Assembly (NCBI RefSeq): GCF_036416795.1
Contig: NZ_CP143867.1
Span: forward strand, 3,712,001 to 3,776,000
Direction of reading: 5' to 3'
Source of the DNA: Bacteroides sp. MSB163
GTDB taxonomy: Bacteria; Bacteroidota; Bacteroidia; Bacteroidales; Bacteroidaceae
DNA: 64,000 bases
The first letter of the stretch is position 1; every line of letters begins with the position of its first letter. The notes under the pieces were generated by a model that did no database searches, was not told where the DNA came from, and saw nothing but the letters and a program-made list of their open reading frames with translations. Made by a program: the position numbers and the translations under genes. Below are positions 46,139-54,766 of this stretch, in pieces.

Positions 46139-46979
46139 AGTTATAAAAATGACTATAGTAAAGGTATCAAATTCAAAAAATAGTATTTTACTATGAGGTA
46201 ATATACAAGTTGTCTATAGTTCGTTATACGTATTTCACATATTCATTTATGAATTTGGGAAACAAAATATTGGTTTTAGCAATTTTGCACATATTGTATC
46301 AACAAACTATAATTAACCTATTACAATAACAAAACAGCTTCTATTTGTTCCTATAGCATTTGAAGATTTCCGCTTTCGATATTCCGAGCGTCTTTTTAAG
46401 ACGCTGTAAAGTTCACAGACATAAACAGTTTGAAAGTGATTCGTTACAGATAATTATCATTGCACAGCAATCTTTTATATTTTTCCAATCCTGAGATAGT
46501 ATCCCCCCCATAGACTACATTGCAGATAACAGATTTACGAAAATAAGTCAGTAATAGCCTACCATACTGTTCATGCATAATTTTACATATTCACCCTTCA
46601 TTAAGAACCTGTTGCCATTATGATAAAAAATCTATAACTTTTCATATAAAAGTATTTCACTCTCTCCAATAAATTTATTCTGTGATCTTATAAGATTTCT
46701 AAAAATACTTCAAAGCCTTTTTAGAAGTATAAATTATAGAGACTGACATATAAAGATTCACCTTATTACAGCAAATTTAAACAAATAATACAAATGAATG
46801 CTTTATTTATACTTAAACCAATATAACATGTTATTTTTAAGTGTAAACAAACAAGAATATTTGCATAATAAATATATAAACCAGTTGGCACAGCCTGCCG
46901 AATCTTGCCGTATTTCAGTTCTCTTTTCCCCATTATAGCCATTTCCCCTTTTTTATAACCTTGTCATGACTTCACCTTG
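46139..46979. other. AT-rich intergenic stretch with no gene seen
   Basis: About 840 bases of low-G+C sequence with no ORF, clear promoter or repeat that I can support. It separates the regulator gene from the accessory block. Confidence 0.5.
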
Positions 46980-47106
46980 CCGTAGTTCAGGGTGCGAAGC
47001 TACGGTCGGGGCCCCTAAAAATCTGCAAGCCCGCTTTGCGCCCTACGGGTTTTGGCGAAAATTTTTCAATCCGTCCAGCGGGGCGGTTGAAAATTTTTCA
47101 CCAAAA
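46980..47106 (+). promoter_or_regulatory. Structured leader with palindrome before the accessory genes
   Basis: CCGTAG/CTACGG (46980-46985, 47000-47005) forms one stem. A long imperfect palindrome follows: TTTTGGCGAAAATTTTTCAA (47050-47069) pairs with TTGAAAATTTTTCACCAAAA (47087-47106) around a GC-rich centre. Within each arm GAAAATTTTTC is repeated. It lies about 90 bp before the first accessory gene. It could be an attenuator, a protein-binding site, or part of an origin of transfer; none is shown. Confidence 0.5.
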
Positions 47107-47194
47107 GCCTTGCATATTTTCTCCCCGTCCGTATCTGCCCCCTGAAACGAGCAAGGTGAAGCCACCGACAAGGCATAAAAAAAAAGTCAATGTT

Positions 47195-47476
47195 ATGAAA
47201 AAGAGAACTGAAATACAGCAAGATTTGAAACGAGGCTTCGGCTTCGCTCCAACCGGCATTAAAAATTTGGTGAAGTGGTCGCTGGTCGGCTTTGTGGTGT
47301 ACGTGGCGATACGTTTCGTGTGTGCCTTTTTAGGTGGTGTGGCGATTGTTTTGGGCGGTGTATTGCCCATGTTGGCAGGTTTGGCGGTCGTGGTTTTCCT
47401 CATCCGTGCCGTGTGGCGCATCCTTTCCCTTTGCGTGCTCGCTCTTCTCATCCTTGTTCTTTGCGTGATACTCTGA
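47195..47476 (+). CDS. Small membrane protein of the ICE accessory block
   Basis: 93 residues from MKKRTEIQQDLKRGFGFAPT; the open frame goes further upstream but crosses the palindromic leader. Two or three hydrophobic helices (VVYVAIRFVCAFLGGVAIVL, LAGLAVVVFLIRAVWRI). Not recognised; such proteins lie in front of ICE accessory genes in Bacteroides. Confidence 0.6.
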   Translation: MKKRTEIQQDLKRGFGFAPTGIKNLVKWSLVGFVVYVAIRFVCAFLGGVAIVLGGVLPMLAGLAVVVFLIRAVWRILSLCVLALLILVLCVIL

Positions 47477-47508
47477 CAGAATATGAATCATTTTAAAATC
47501 AAATCATT

Positions 47509-48534
47509 ATGACTAAAGTACATTTATTAGGAGCTAACAGAAGTTACGACAGAAACGTTCAGACCGTTTCAGTCAATCAAGTGGTAGTATTGGAAGGCTA
47601 CAGCTATGACAGCTATGTTGTCCATGAAGTAAGCCGCAACGAGTGGGGAATAACCTATCATCTTATCAATTTGCGGACATACGAGTTTCATACATCCGAC
47701 CTTATCCGGCCGTTATCGAAAAAATTCGGAATAGGAATCTATTACGATGATGCGAACCCCAAGTTCTTGGATCCGTTGGAAACAGCCGCTTTACTGACCA
47801 AGGCAAAAGAGAAGAAAGCCGAAGCGGAACGGAAAGCGAAGGAAGCAAGGGAAGAATACGAGCGTATTGCAAAAATCGGTGCGGAACGTTTGCGCCCCCT
47901 TATCCCGACGGATGCAAAGGCGGTCATTATCGGCACATTGAGGGTGAACGAATGCGACAGTTATACGGACTATTACGATTACAGTATAGCAAGAACCGTC
48001 ATTTTAGGCTTTTCCAAACATACACGCAACCTCTTTTCAGAAATGCGCAAGCATGCCGCCAATTTTGAGGAAACGGCCTATTTGGCGGAATATAACGCAG
48101 ATTACGAACACCGTGAAAATTACAGCATGGGAGACGGTATGTATTTGGGCAGGAACAAGTACAGCGGTTGGACGATTGAGAAAGAGCCTATCTACGACCT
48201 TGAAAAGTTCATAGAACGGTATGCGCACACCGCAGGGGATGAAGCCAACCTTTGTATGAAAGCACCGCAGACGGACAGCGATACGGCAGGACAATCCACA
48301 GCAACCGCAGACCTTTCAACCCTCAATCTTGAAATCGTGGAATACAGCGAAAAGGCGATAGCCGTATTCGGTGACACCAAGCCGATAAAGAACGTTTTGA
48401 AAGGCTTGAACGGTCTGTTCCGTGCAAACCTCACTTATAAGGGTGAAAGGCGTGCAGGGTGGATATATTCCAAGAAGCAGGAGCAGAAAGTAAGGGGAAG
48501 CACTCGCCACGTGCATCCATGTATGACAGCATGA
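47509..48534 (+). CDS. ICE-conserved hypothetical protein
   Basis: 341 residues. A helical, Lys/Glu/Ala-rich coiled segment (about 98-128, AEAERKAKEAREEYERIAK) is followed by a mixed domain (KAVIIGTLRVNECDSYTDYY). The C-terminal part (AIAVFGDTKPIKNVLKGLNG to GERRAGWIYSKKQEQ) resembles a short domain often at the end of ICE proteins. Function unknown. First of a rightward block with the ParB-like gene. Confidence 0.6.
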   Translation: MTKVHLLGANRSYDRNVQTVSVNQVVVLEGYSYDSYVVHEVSRNEWGITYHLINLRTYEFHTSDLIRPLSKKFGIGIYYDDANPKFLDPLETAALLTKAKEKKAEAERKAKEAREEYERIAKIGAERLRPLIPTDAKAVIIGTLRVNECDSYTDYYDYSIARTVILGFSKHTRNLFSEMRKHAANFEETAYLAEYNADYEHRENYSMGDGMYLGRNKYSGWTIEKEPIYDLEKFIERYAHTAGDEANLCMKAPQTDSDTAGQSTATADLSTLNLEIVEYSEKAIAVFGDTKPIKNVLKGLNGLFRANLTYKGERRAGWIYSKKQEQKVRGSTRHVHPCMTA

Positions 48535-48589
48535 ACGGCAGGGTGGAGCAATCCGCCCAACTATCAAAGAACCCATAAAAAGTAACGAC

Positions 48590-49180
48590 ATGAGAACGGA
48601 AACAAGAACATACACCCTCTATCGGATAACCGAGTTATCCGAGGAAGCCAAAGAGAAAGCACACACCGAATGGTTGTGCAACCGATATTTTTACGGTTGG
48701 ACGCACGAGAACCGTAAAACCCTTGATGCCTTTTGCGAACGCTTCGGTATCGTGTGCCGTAATTGGAGATATGACGCATGCAATTATAGCTATGACTACC
48801 GCAGTAAGCAGGAAGACTGCATAGACGGGTTAAGCGGTTGGCGGTTGATGGCCTATCTGATAAACCACCATTGGAACGACCTATACACGCCAAAATATTT
48901 TTGGAAAGGGATGAAAGGACGAAAAAGCAGGATATTTGTAGATACTTGTTGTCCCCTTACGGGCTATTACATAGATGACTGTATTCTCGATCCGATTTAT
49001 AAGTTCTTGAAATCCCCCATAGAGAATGTCACGTTTGATGACCTTATGAACGATTGTCTCGACAGCTTTTTCCGTGCTTGCCGGGATGATATGGAGAGTA
49101 CCCAAACTTTGGAATACTTCACGGAAGAAAGCAATGCCAATAATTGGGAATACCTTTCAGACGGAAATTTATTCAAATAA
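48590..49180 (+). CDS. ICE-conserved hypothetical protein
   Basis: 196 residues, rich in Tyr, Trp and Cys (for example CRNWRYDACNYSYDYRSKQE, INHHWNDLYTPKYFWKGMKG). It begins MRTETRTYTLYRITELSEEA with a helical E-E-A-K-E-K-A-H motif. I recognise no domain. It ends 26 bp before the ParB-like gene and is probably in the same operon. All tryptophans are TGG. Confidence 0.6.
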   Translation: MRTETRTYTLYRITELSEEAKEKAHTEWLCNRYFYGWTHENRKTLDAFCERFGIVCRNWRYDACNYSYDYRSKQEDCIDGLSGWRLMAYLINHHWNDLYTPKYFWKGMKGRKSRIFVDTCCPLTGYYIDDCILDPIYKFLKSPIENVTFDDLMNDCLDSFFRACRDDMESTQTLEYFTEESNANNWEYLSDGNLFK

Positions 49181-49206
49181 TTATCAACATTTTAAAATTT
49201 ATCATT

Positions 49207-51108
49207 ATGAAGACGAACAAAAAAGTACAGAAGAACAACGTACAGAAATCAGAGAAAGAGACAGCAGTAAAAGCAACCGCTTTGGCAATCATTCCAAAAC
49301 CGATGATATTACTTTCACCGCAGAACGTGCCCACGGCTACCGAAGTGACGGGAACACCCGAAACGGCAACAGTTCCGGCCATAACGGAAGAAGCACCGCA
49401 GCAAGCCACATTCAAAACACCGCTTGCAACGGCCACAGCCGAAACCGACCTTGATATTACCACCGTGCATCCGAGCGCAGACAACCACCGCAAGACGTTC
49501 AATGACGCATCTTTGCAGGAACTTGCGGAAAGTATTCGGGAGGTTGGCGTTTTGCAGGCTATCGCAGTACGCCCACGCACGGCAGGAGGTTACGAAATCA
49601 TTTACGGAGAACGCCGTTATCGTGCCTCACTGCTTGCAGGAGCAAAGACGATAAAGGCAACTATCTATAATAATATAACAGATGATGAAGCGGAAGATAT
49701 GTCACTGAGTGAAAATTTGCAGCGTGAGGAAGTACGCCCCACCGAAGAAGCGAAAGCCTTCAAACGCTTGCTTGAAAAGGGCAGATATGATATGTATTCA
49801 CTTGTCAGCCGTTTCGGACGAAGCGAGAAATATATCTATACCCGTCTGAAACTGAACGAACTGTATCAGCCTATCGGTGAACTGTTGGACAATGAAACAA
49901 TCACTATCAGCGTAGCCGAAGAGATAAGCACCTATGAACCTAATATCCAAAAGGACGTTTACGAGAAACACCTCAAAGAGAACAGCAGGGACAATTGGGC
50001 AGGTTATACGCTGAAACTGTTCAAGAAGTATTTTGAAGAATACTATACCACCGACCTCGAACAATACAAGTTCGACAAGACGGAATGTAAGGCGTGTGTA
50101 CACAACGCAGCCAATTACAACCTTTTTGCCGAGCATAACGGGTGCGGACATTGTACCAACCGCAAGTGTTTGGATACCAAAAATGCCGCATTTGTAGCAA
50201 AGGAAACGGAGAAACTGTTGAAATCCGACCCGAAGTTGGTGATAGCCCGACCCTATTACGGTGGCATGAACGAAACGGCACTTCAGAAACTCGACAAGAA
50301 AGGGCACGAGATAAAAGAATTGAATTATACCGTTTCGGCACAAAGTTTTCCGAAAGCCCCCGAAGCACCGAAACAAGAACAGTTTTCCAAACCGAAGGAG
50401 TACGAACAAGCCGTACAGACCTTTGAACAGAAAAGCGAGGAATATGCCCGAAAGGTGGAAGAATTAAACCGGAAGAAGGAGGAAGGAAGGATAAAGACCT
50501 ATGTAAAGGTGGGACAGACAGAGCCCGAACTTTGCTATGTAGAAATAAACAAGAAGGAAACCGCCCCCGTCACCGTCGAGACATTGCAGGCAAGGGACAA
50601 ACGTTTCAAACAACTTTCCGTTGAAAAGATTGTAGCCGATACAAAGAAAGTAGTCCGTGAAAACGACTACCCCGAAAGCCCTTTTACACAGTACGAGGAC
50701 GGGATGATGTATTTCATCATGCTGACCAAGCTGCAAAGAAAGCATTATCCGCTTTGCGGTATCAAGGACCAGCCTATCCGATTGGATGAAAAACAGCGGA
50801 TGAAAATTGTAGCCAAGCTGACCGATGCACAGAAAACAGTTATCAAACGGGACTTTATCAACCATTTTCTTTGCGAGGACGCTTACGGGGATAACAGTGC
50901 ATCCAAACTGTTACGGGACTTCGCAAACATGCACTTCCCCGACCAGTACGGACTCGCCAAAGCCACCCACGAGGAAGAATATCAGAAACGGCATGAACGT
51001 TTGGACGAAAGGATAAAGGAGATGAAGAAAGCGGAAAAGGCGGCGGCCAAAAAGGACGGAAAACAGAATGTTTCCCCCACATTACCCAATAATGACGAGG
51101 CTGCTTGA
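49207..51108 (+). CDS. ParB/RepB/Spo0J-like partition or DNA-binding protein
   Basis: 633 residues from MKTNKKVQKNNVQKSEKETA. The ParB nuclease-like N-domain is clear: LQELAESIREVGVLQAIAVR, GYEIIYGERRYRASLLAGAK, MSLSENLQREEVRPTEEAKA, followed by the HTH (YSLVSRFGRSEKYIYTRLKL). A Cys cluster (CKACVHNAAN, CGHCTNRKC) may bind a metal. The C-terminal half is helical. ICEs of this group often carry it without a ParA beside it; it may help maintenance or gene regulation. Confidence 0.85.
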   Translation: MKTNKKVQKNNVQKSEKETAVKATALAIIPKPMILLSPQNVPTATEVTGTPETATVPAITEEAPQQATFKTPLATATAETDLDITTVHPSADNHRKTFNDASLQELAESIREVGVLQAIAVRPRTAGGYEIIYGERRYRASLLAGAKTIKATIYNNITDDEAEDMSLSENLQREEVRPTEEAKAFKRLLEKGRYDMYSLVSRFGRSEKYIYTRLKLNELYQPIGELLDNETITISVAEEISTYEPNIQKDVYEKHLKENSRDNWAGYTLKLFKKYFEEYYTTDLEQYKFDKTECKACVHNAANYNLFAEHNGCGHCTNRKCLDTKNAAFVAKETEKLLKSDPKLVIARPYYGGMNETALQKLDKKGHEIKELNYTVSAQSFPKAPEAPKQEQFSKPKEYEQAVQTFEQKSEEYARKVEELNRKKEEGRIKTYVKVGQTEPELCYVEINKKETAPVTVETLQARDKRFKQLSVEKIVADTKKVVRENDYPESPFTQYEDGMMYFIMLTKLQRKHYPLCGIKDQPIRLDEKQRMKIVAKLTDAQKTVIKRDFINHFLCEDAYGDNSASKLLRDFANMHFPDQYGLAKATHEEEYQKRHERLDERIKEMKKAEKAAAKKDGKQNVSPTLPNNDEAA

Positions 51109-51117
51109 ATTTACAGT

Positions 51118-51147
51118 ATTGAAAGGTGAAGTTTTTCACCTTTCAAT
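51118..51147. repeat. Perfect hairpin after the ParB-like gene
   Basis: ATTGAAAGGTGAA and its perfect complement (13-bp stem, four-base loop). Without a strong T-run it may be a terminator or RNA-stability element. Confidence 0.55.
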
Positions 51148-51175
51148 ATTCAACTCGATTTTATAAGATTATAAC

Positions 51176-51403
51176 ATGATGAAGAAAGAAGAAATCATTG
51201 ATACCATCAAACAATTTGCGTGTTCTTTGGCAGAAAAAGAACTTGTAGATAAATACGGGAAATTGCCCGAACAACTGATGACTAAGAGAGGGGAATACCG
51301 TTCAAAATATCAGGATGAATTTAACAAGCTATACGATAGATACGAGGATAGGCTTATCCGTTTATCGGGAAAGAATGCAGATAAATTGTTCGTATGCGAA
51401 TAA
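51176..51403 (+). CDS. Small ICE protein (75 aa)
   Basis: Starts MMKKEEIIDTIKQFACSLAE (51176 or the next Met). It is helical and charged with no membrane segment (YRSKYQDEFNKLYDRYEDRL). Not recognised. Confidence 0.6.
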   Translation: MMKKEEIIDTIKQFACSLAEKELVDKYGKLPEQLMTKRGEYRSKYQDEFNKLYDRYEDRLIRLSGKNADKLFVCE

Positions 51404-51526
51404 CTATGTCATGTGCCGGAAACAATCATCCGGCACATATTTCCCCCGCCCCCGAAAGAGCAGAGGGCAGGGCCGAGCGACCCCACCCACACCGCCACCG
51501 TAATTATCATTCAAAAACATCAATCA

Positions 51527-51766
51527 ATGAAATATATCAGAATTTCCCCGAATGTGAAATATTCCACCGATATGGATTTTTTCCTTGAACATCAAATCCT
51601 CTGTATGGTAAGTAAAGAAGGCACGAAATTTTGCAGCCTGATAGAGAACCGTTTGTTCATGCGTTCCGACAACCGCCATATCAGTGAACGGATGCAACTG
51701 AACATCATGCGTGAAATCCATAAGGACATCTGCCGTCTTTGTTATGGCGGCGAACCCGTGGACTGA
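51527..51766 (+). CDS. Small ICE protein (79 aa)
   Basis: Reads from MKYIRISPNVKYSTDMDFFL, with RLFMRSDNRHISERMQ and a C-terminal CRLCYGGEPVD. The open frame extends upstream to 51413, but those codons are proline-rich intergenic DNA. Not recognised. It is followed by a terminator. Confidence 0.6.
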   Translation: MKYIRISPNVKYSTDMDFFLEHQILCMVSKEGTKFCSLIENRLFMRSDNRHISERMQLNIMREIHKDICRLCYGGEPVD

Positions 51767-51799
51767 CCTGCCACACCCCACACCTGCAAATCCCATCCG

Positions 51800-51841
51800 A
51801 AAAAAGTCGGGCAATCCCTATGCGGTTGCCCGGCTTTTTTC
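51800..51841 (+). terminator. Rho-independent terminator
   Basis: AGTCGGGCAA (51805-51814) and TTGCCCGGCT (51826-51835) form a stem with one mismatch flanked by A and T runs; it ends the accessory block. Confidence 0.85.
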
Positions 51842-51932
51842 TATTTTTGCGCAGTTGAATTTTAAAAAGATAGTTATAAGACTAAAAAAGTTGAATGATT
51901 ACATAATATAATAGCTTTTAGCTGTTTATTCT

Positions 51933-52070
51933 ACTCTCGAAACGACCAATTTTAATGCAGGAGAATAAACGGGCGAAGTCCTTGTCATACGCTTATGGCA
52001 CGGTCTTAACTCGTTTCCTGCATGGGTGCTTGGTCGTACCTGAGAGTAAAACTTGTTAAGTACCGTGCTT
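51933..52070 (+). ncRNA. Nested-hairpin structured RNA candidate
   Basis: Three inverted pairs are nested in order: ACTCTC/GAGAGT (51933-51938, 52042-52047), ACGACCAA/TTGGTCGT (51942-51949, 52030-52037) and ATGCAGGA/TCCTGCAT (51955-51962, 52016-52023). A further short stem CATA/TATG is in the centre. A GTACCG/CGGTAC hairpin (52050-52055, 52065-52070) follows. The chance of three coaxial 6-8 bp perfect pairs is low. It may be a leader element for the gene at 52128 or an independent RNA. Rfam identity is unknown to me. Confidence 0.55.
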
Positions 52071-52127
52071 TTTTCGGTACATAGCAGGAAGTTACGGACA
52101 AGGTATCCACCAAAAAATCATAGCAAG

Positions 52128-52589
52128 ATGTACAACAAGAGCGTTGCCATTACCGGCAGTACCATTGAAAAGACAACAAAATACGACCAATTCAGGGAAG
52201 ATAAAATCCGTATGGACCTCTACCGGATTATTCTTTCACTTTACAATGAAGGTTATCGCGCATTTACCTGCAATCTATATTCCTATATCGGATTATTAGG
52301 CGCAGACACGATAGTCATGCTGCGTGAAGCGGACAAATGTCCGGATATAACCCTTTCGGCAATCATACCGGAAACGGCTTTTCCGGCAGATACCGACAAA
52401 GTGTATCGTGCCTTGTATGATGACCTGATGAAGCAGACGGACAATAAAGAAATGCTTCCGGAAAAAGAGGTTTTCAGCAACACCCTTATCGGCAGTCATA
52501 TCGTCTGTTATTATGATGACTTTTCCGAAGAAATCGGGCAGGTGCGTGCATCCGGTATTCCCTATACCAATATCCGTAAAATGATATAG
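52128..52589 (+). CDS. SLOG/DUF1273-like small protein
   Basis: 153 residues from MYNKSVAITGSTIEKTTKYD; upstream frame to 52053 crosses the RNA structure. The order of strands and helices resembles YpsA/DUF1273 SLOG proteins: YRAFTCNLYSYIGLLGADTI, ITLSAIIPETAFPADTDKVY, and a late ITYYDD-like strand (SHIVCYYDDFSEE). SLOG domains bind nucleotide-like ligands in stress and defence systems. The assignment is by pattern only. Confidence 0.45.
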   Translation: MYNKSVAITGSTIEKTTKYDQFREDKIRMDLYRIILSLYNEGYRAFTCNLYSYIGLLGADTIVMLREADKCPDITLSAIIPETAFPADTDKVYRALYDDLMKQTDNKEMLPEKEVFSNTLIGSHIVCYYDDFSEEIGQVRASGIPYTNIRKMI

Positions 52590-52610
52590 GCATATATCCT
52601 TTGCCGCATA

Positions 52611-53522
52611 TTACAGCAACTTTTCCAGCCGTGCAATCCGTTTTTCGGTTGACGGATGCGTACTCATGATATATTCGGTAAACGAAGGCCCCCCGCCGCC
52701 CGTTTCTGTCACCGCCAACCGCCGCAGGAACGAGAGCAGACCTTCCCCACAGCCATAACGCACGGCATACGTGTCGCAACGGTATTCGGCATATTTGTTG
52801 ATATTCACGTCAGCTATCCGGCTGATGCCGTAAATCGTGTGATGCAGCAGTTTATAAAGACTCCACCACAGCTTTGCCATCCCCGCCACAGCGAACCGGA
52901 CAGCCGGAACCACTGCAATCACAAGGTTGCCGATTATTCCGAAAAACAGTGCAGGAATCAGGAACAGTCCGTACAGACAACGGTAGCCCAACGACTGCAT
53001 CGAGAACAGAAGTACCTGATAAACGAAATCATAATGCGAAATATGCCCCACTTCGTGGCTGATTATCCCTTTGAGTTCCTCATCCGTAGCCGCCCGTAGT
53101 ATGCCGTCCGTCAGACCGATGGTATTGAAACCGAAAGTCACGGCGTTCGTGCGAGCGTCCCTGTTACGGTAGATATTCAGTTTCCTTTCCATCCCCATTT
53201 CTGCGAGCAGGCGTTCCAGCCGTGCCCGTTCGTCACCGCCCAACGGCTTATAACCTTCCTTTATCCGCATGATCCATACGTTCAGCGGTGAAAGGCTGTA
53301 CAGGATATAAAGCAGTACAAGATAGAAAGGCATCGAATAGACCAGATGATGCGCAAAGGAGTATTCGGCAAACAGTTCCGGCAGGAAGGAAGGGGCTACC
53401 CATTCCACAATAAGAAGAAGCAGGACATAAAAAGCCGATATAAGGATAATGTTTACCACTGTCACGTAACAGAGCAGAAGCAGCTTGAATAAAATGCGGA
53501 ATATACGGAGTGTTGTTTTCAT
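52611..53522 (-). CDS. M48 family metallopeptidase (HtpX-like)
   Basis: 303 residues. Two N-terminal helices, the zinc motif HEVGH in GIISHEVGHISHYDFVYQV, a second zinc ligand in the ADVNINKYAEYRCDTYAVRY segment, and a C-terminal STHPSTEKRIARLEKLL that is typical of HtpX/M48. It is a membrane zinc protease for protein quality control. It is beyond the transfer operon terminator and facing the same way, with no partner of its own. Confidence 0.9.
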   Translation of the reverse strand: MKTTLRIFRILFKLLLLCYVTVVNIILISAFYVLLLLIVEWVAPSFLPELFAEYSFAHHLVYSMPFYLVLLYILYSLSPLNVWIMRIKEGYKPLGGDERARLERLLAEMGMERKLNIYRNRDARTNAVTFGFNTIGLTDGILRAATDEELKGIISHEVGHISHYDFVYQVLLFSMQSLGYRCLYGLFLIPALFFGIIGNLVIAVVPAVRFAVAGMAKLWWSLYKLLHHTIYGISRIADVNINKYAEYRCDTYAVRYGCGEGLLSFLRRLAVTETGGGGPSFTEYIMSTHPSTEKRIARLEKLL

Positions 53523-53628
53523 ATGCTTATAAATTTAAAACGGTTGGTAAATATAAAAAGTTAATTTGAATCACCGGGTGGGTAAATCAATCAAATTACT
53601 GCCATACAGTCAAATTTATGGAATGAAA

Positions 53629-53650
53629 AACGGCGGGATGCCCCGCCGTT
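53629..53650 (-). terminator. Terminator at the end of the transfer operon
   Basis: On the minus strand AACGGCGGG and CCCGCCGTT (9-bp GC-rich stem) are followed by TTTTTC, 25 bp past the traQ stop. Confidence 0.85.
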
Positions 53651-53674
53651 CTCACTTATAGGTATTGGTAACGG

Positions 53675-54127
53675 CTATTCTTCCGTCGTACCGCTTTCCG
53701 TGTCAAATGTTACTGTCATTTCCCTTTCCTGCCCGAAATTGTCCCGGACAAAGAATTTCAGTTCCGAGCGTCTGGCACTTGTAGAGCGGTAAAAGAGAGT
53801 GAATACCTGCTTCACCGGATTTTCCGTATCCAGTCCCGGCACCTCTGCCAGTGGCCTCACTTCCCGGTTCACAAGTTTTATGCCTTCACTGTCGGACACT
53901 TCTCCCTTGCCTTCCATCTGGATGTAACCTATTTCATACTCCGCCTTTTCATAGTCCCCTTCACGGTCAAGATAAAAGCATATCTCCACCGTTTCATCCG
54001 TCGCGATCTGCTTTTGCAGATACCATGACGAGAGGCTGAAATCATAATCCTGACGGATGTCTATTTCATCGTTACAAGAACTGAAGGCCAGCGCCGCAAG
54101 CAGTGCGCCTATACATATATAATACAT
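53675..54127 (-). CDS. traQ: Conjugative transposon protein TraQ (DUF3872)
   Basis: 150 residues, lipobox ALAFSSC after a short signal, with the DUF3872 pattern SLSSWYLQKQIATDETVEIC and RSTSARRSELKFFVRDNFGQ. A periplasmic or outer-membrane lipoprotein of the Bacteroides mating apparatus. Last gene of the operon; no traP primase is seen between it and traO. Confidence 0.85.
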   Translation of the reverse strand: MYYICIGALLAALAFSSCNDEIDIRQDYDFSLSSWYLQKQIATDETVEICFYLDREGDYEKAEYEIGYIQMEGKGEVSDSEGIKLVNREVRPLAEVPGLDTENPVKQVFTLFYRSTSARRSELKFFVRDNFGQEREMTVTFDTESGTTEE

Positions 54128-54159
54128 TTTTCATTTTCTGTTTCTCCTTTCTCTTTTGG

Positions 54160-54750
54160 TTAGTTGATGATAAAGCGGACGCCCAAACCTACCTGCGTAT
54201 GGAAGTTCCCCGCATCCGTTCCGAACAGCGCCCTTTCCTTGACTTGCAGCAGGAAGATGATCCGGTCTGTCAGATAGACATCGAAAGCCGCAGTCAGTCC
54301 TCCGCCATAAATAAAACTGTCCCCGTTTGTCACTGCCGCCCCGTCAGGAAGCAGGGAGGTTCCCCAGTTGACCGTCTCGAAACCGCCCAGAGCGGAAAGT
54401 CCGATACGGAAACAGATATTCCGGCCCTTGTCCGACAATACGGGAATAAAATAGCCGAGTTCCCCCGTGAACTGCGTTTTGGGTATTGCCTCATTTTCGT
54501 AGGTGTACTCCTTTATCTGATAATCCAGACCATACAGCCAGCAGGTACGGTTACGGTTGGTATGTGTAAAGGCCAGCGAGGTGAAGTAGTGGCGTTCGCC
54601 GCCACTCTTCCATGAAAGGAAATGATTCACCCCGCCCGATGTGAACTGTATGCCTGTCTGTCCCGACAGGTCACGCTGCGCGTGTGCTTCGCCCGCAAAG
54701 AGCGACAACACGGCAACTGTCAGTATGAATAGTATTCTTTGCATATACAT
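54160..54750 (-). CDS. traO: Conjugal transfer protein TraO
   Basis: 196 residues, signal peptide ending GEAHAQ, then a barrel-like body (GGVNHFLSWKSGGERHYFTS, ICFRIGLSALGGFETVNWGT, HTQVGLGVRFIIN). TraO is a conserved outer-membrane member of the CTnDOT transfer set. All three tryptophans are TGG. Start may be the internal MQRIL (54744). Confidence 0.88.
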   Translation of the reverse strand: MYMQRILFILTVAVLSLFAGEAHAQRDLSGQTGIQFTSGGVNHFLSWKSGGERHYFTSLAFTHTNRNRTCWLYGLDYQIKEYTYENEAIPKTQFTGELGYFIPVLSDKGRNICFRIGLSALGGFETVNWGTSLLPDGAAVTNGDSFIYGGGLTAAFDVYLTDRIIFLLQVKERALFGTDAGNFHTQVGLGVRFIIN

Positions 54751-54766
54751 TATTATATATAGGTTA

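Noticed and set aside
46139..46979. tRNA or suppressor tRNA gene in the gene-free stretch
   Set aside because: No T-loop GGTTCRANNCC-type motif or cloverleaf stems were seen here or elsewhere in the window by eye.
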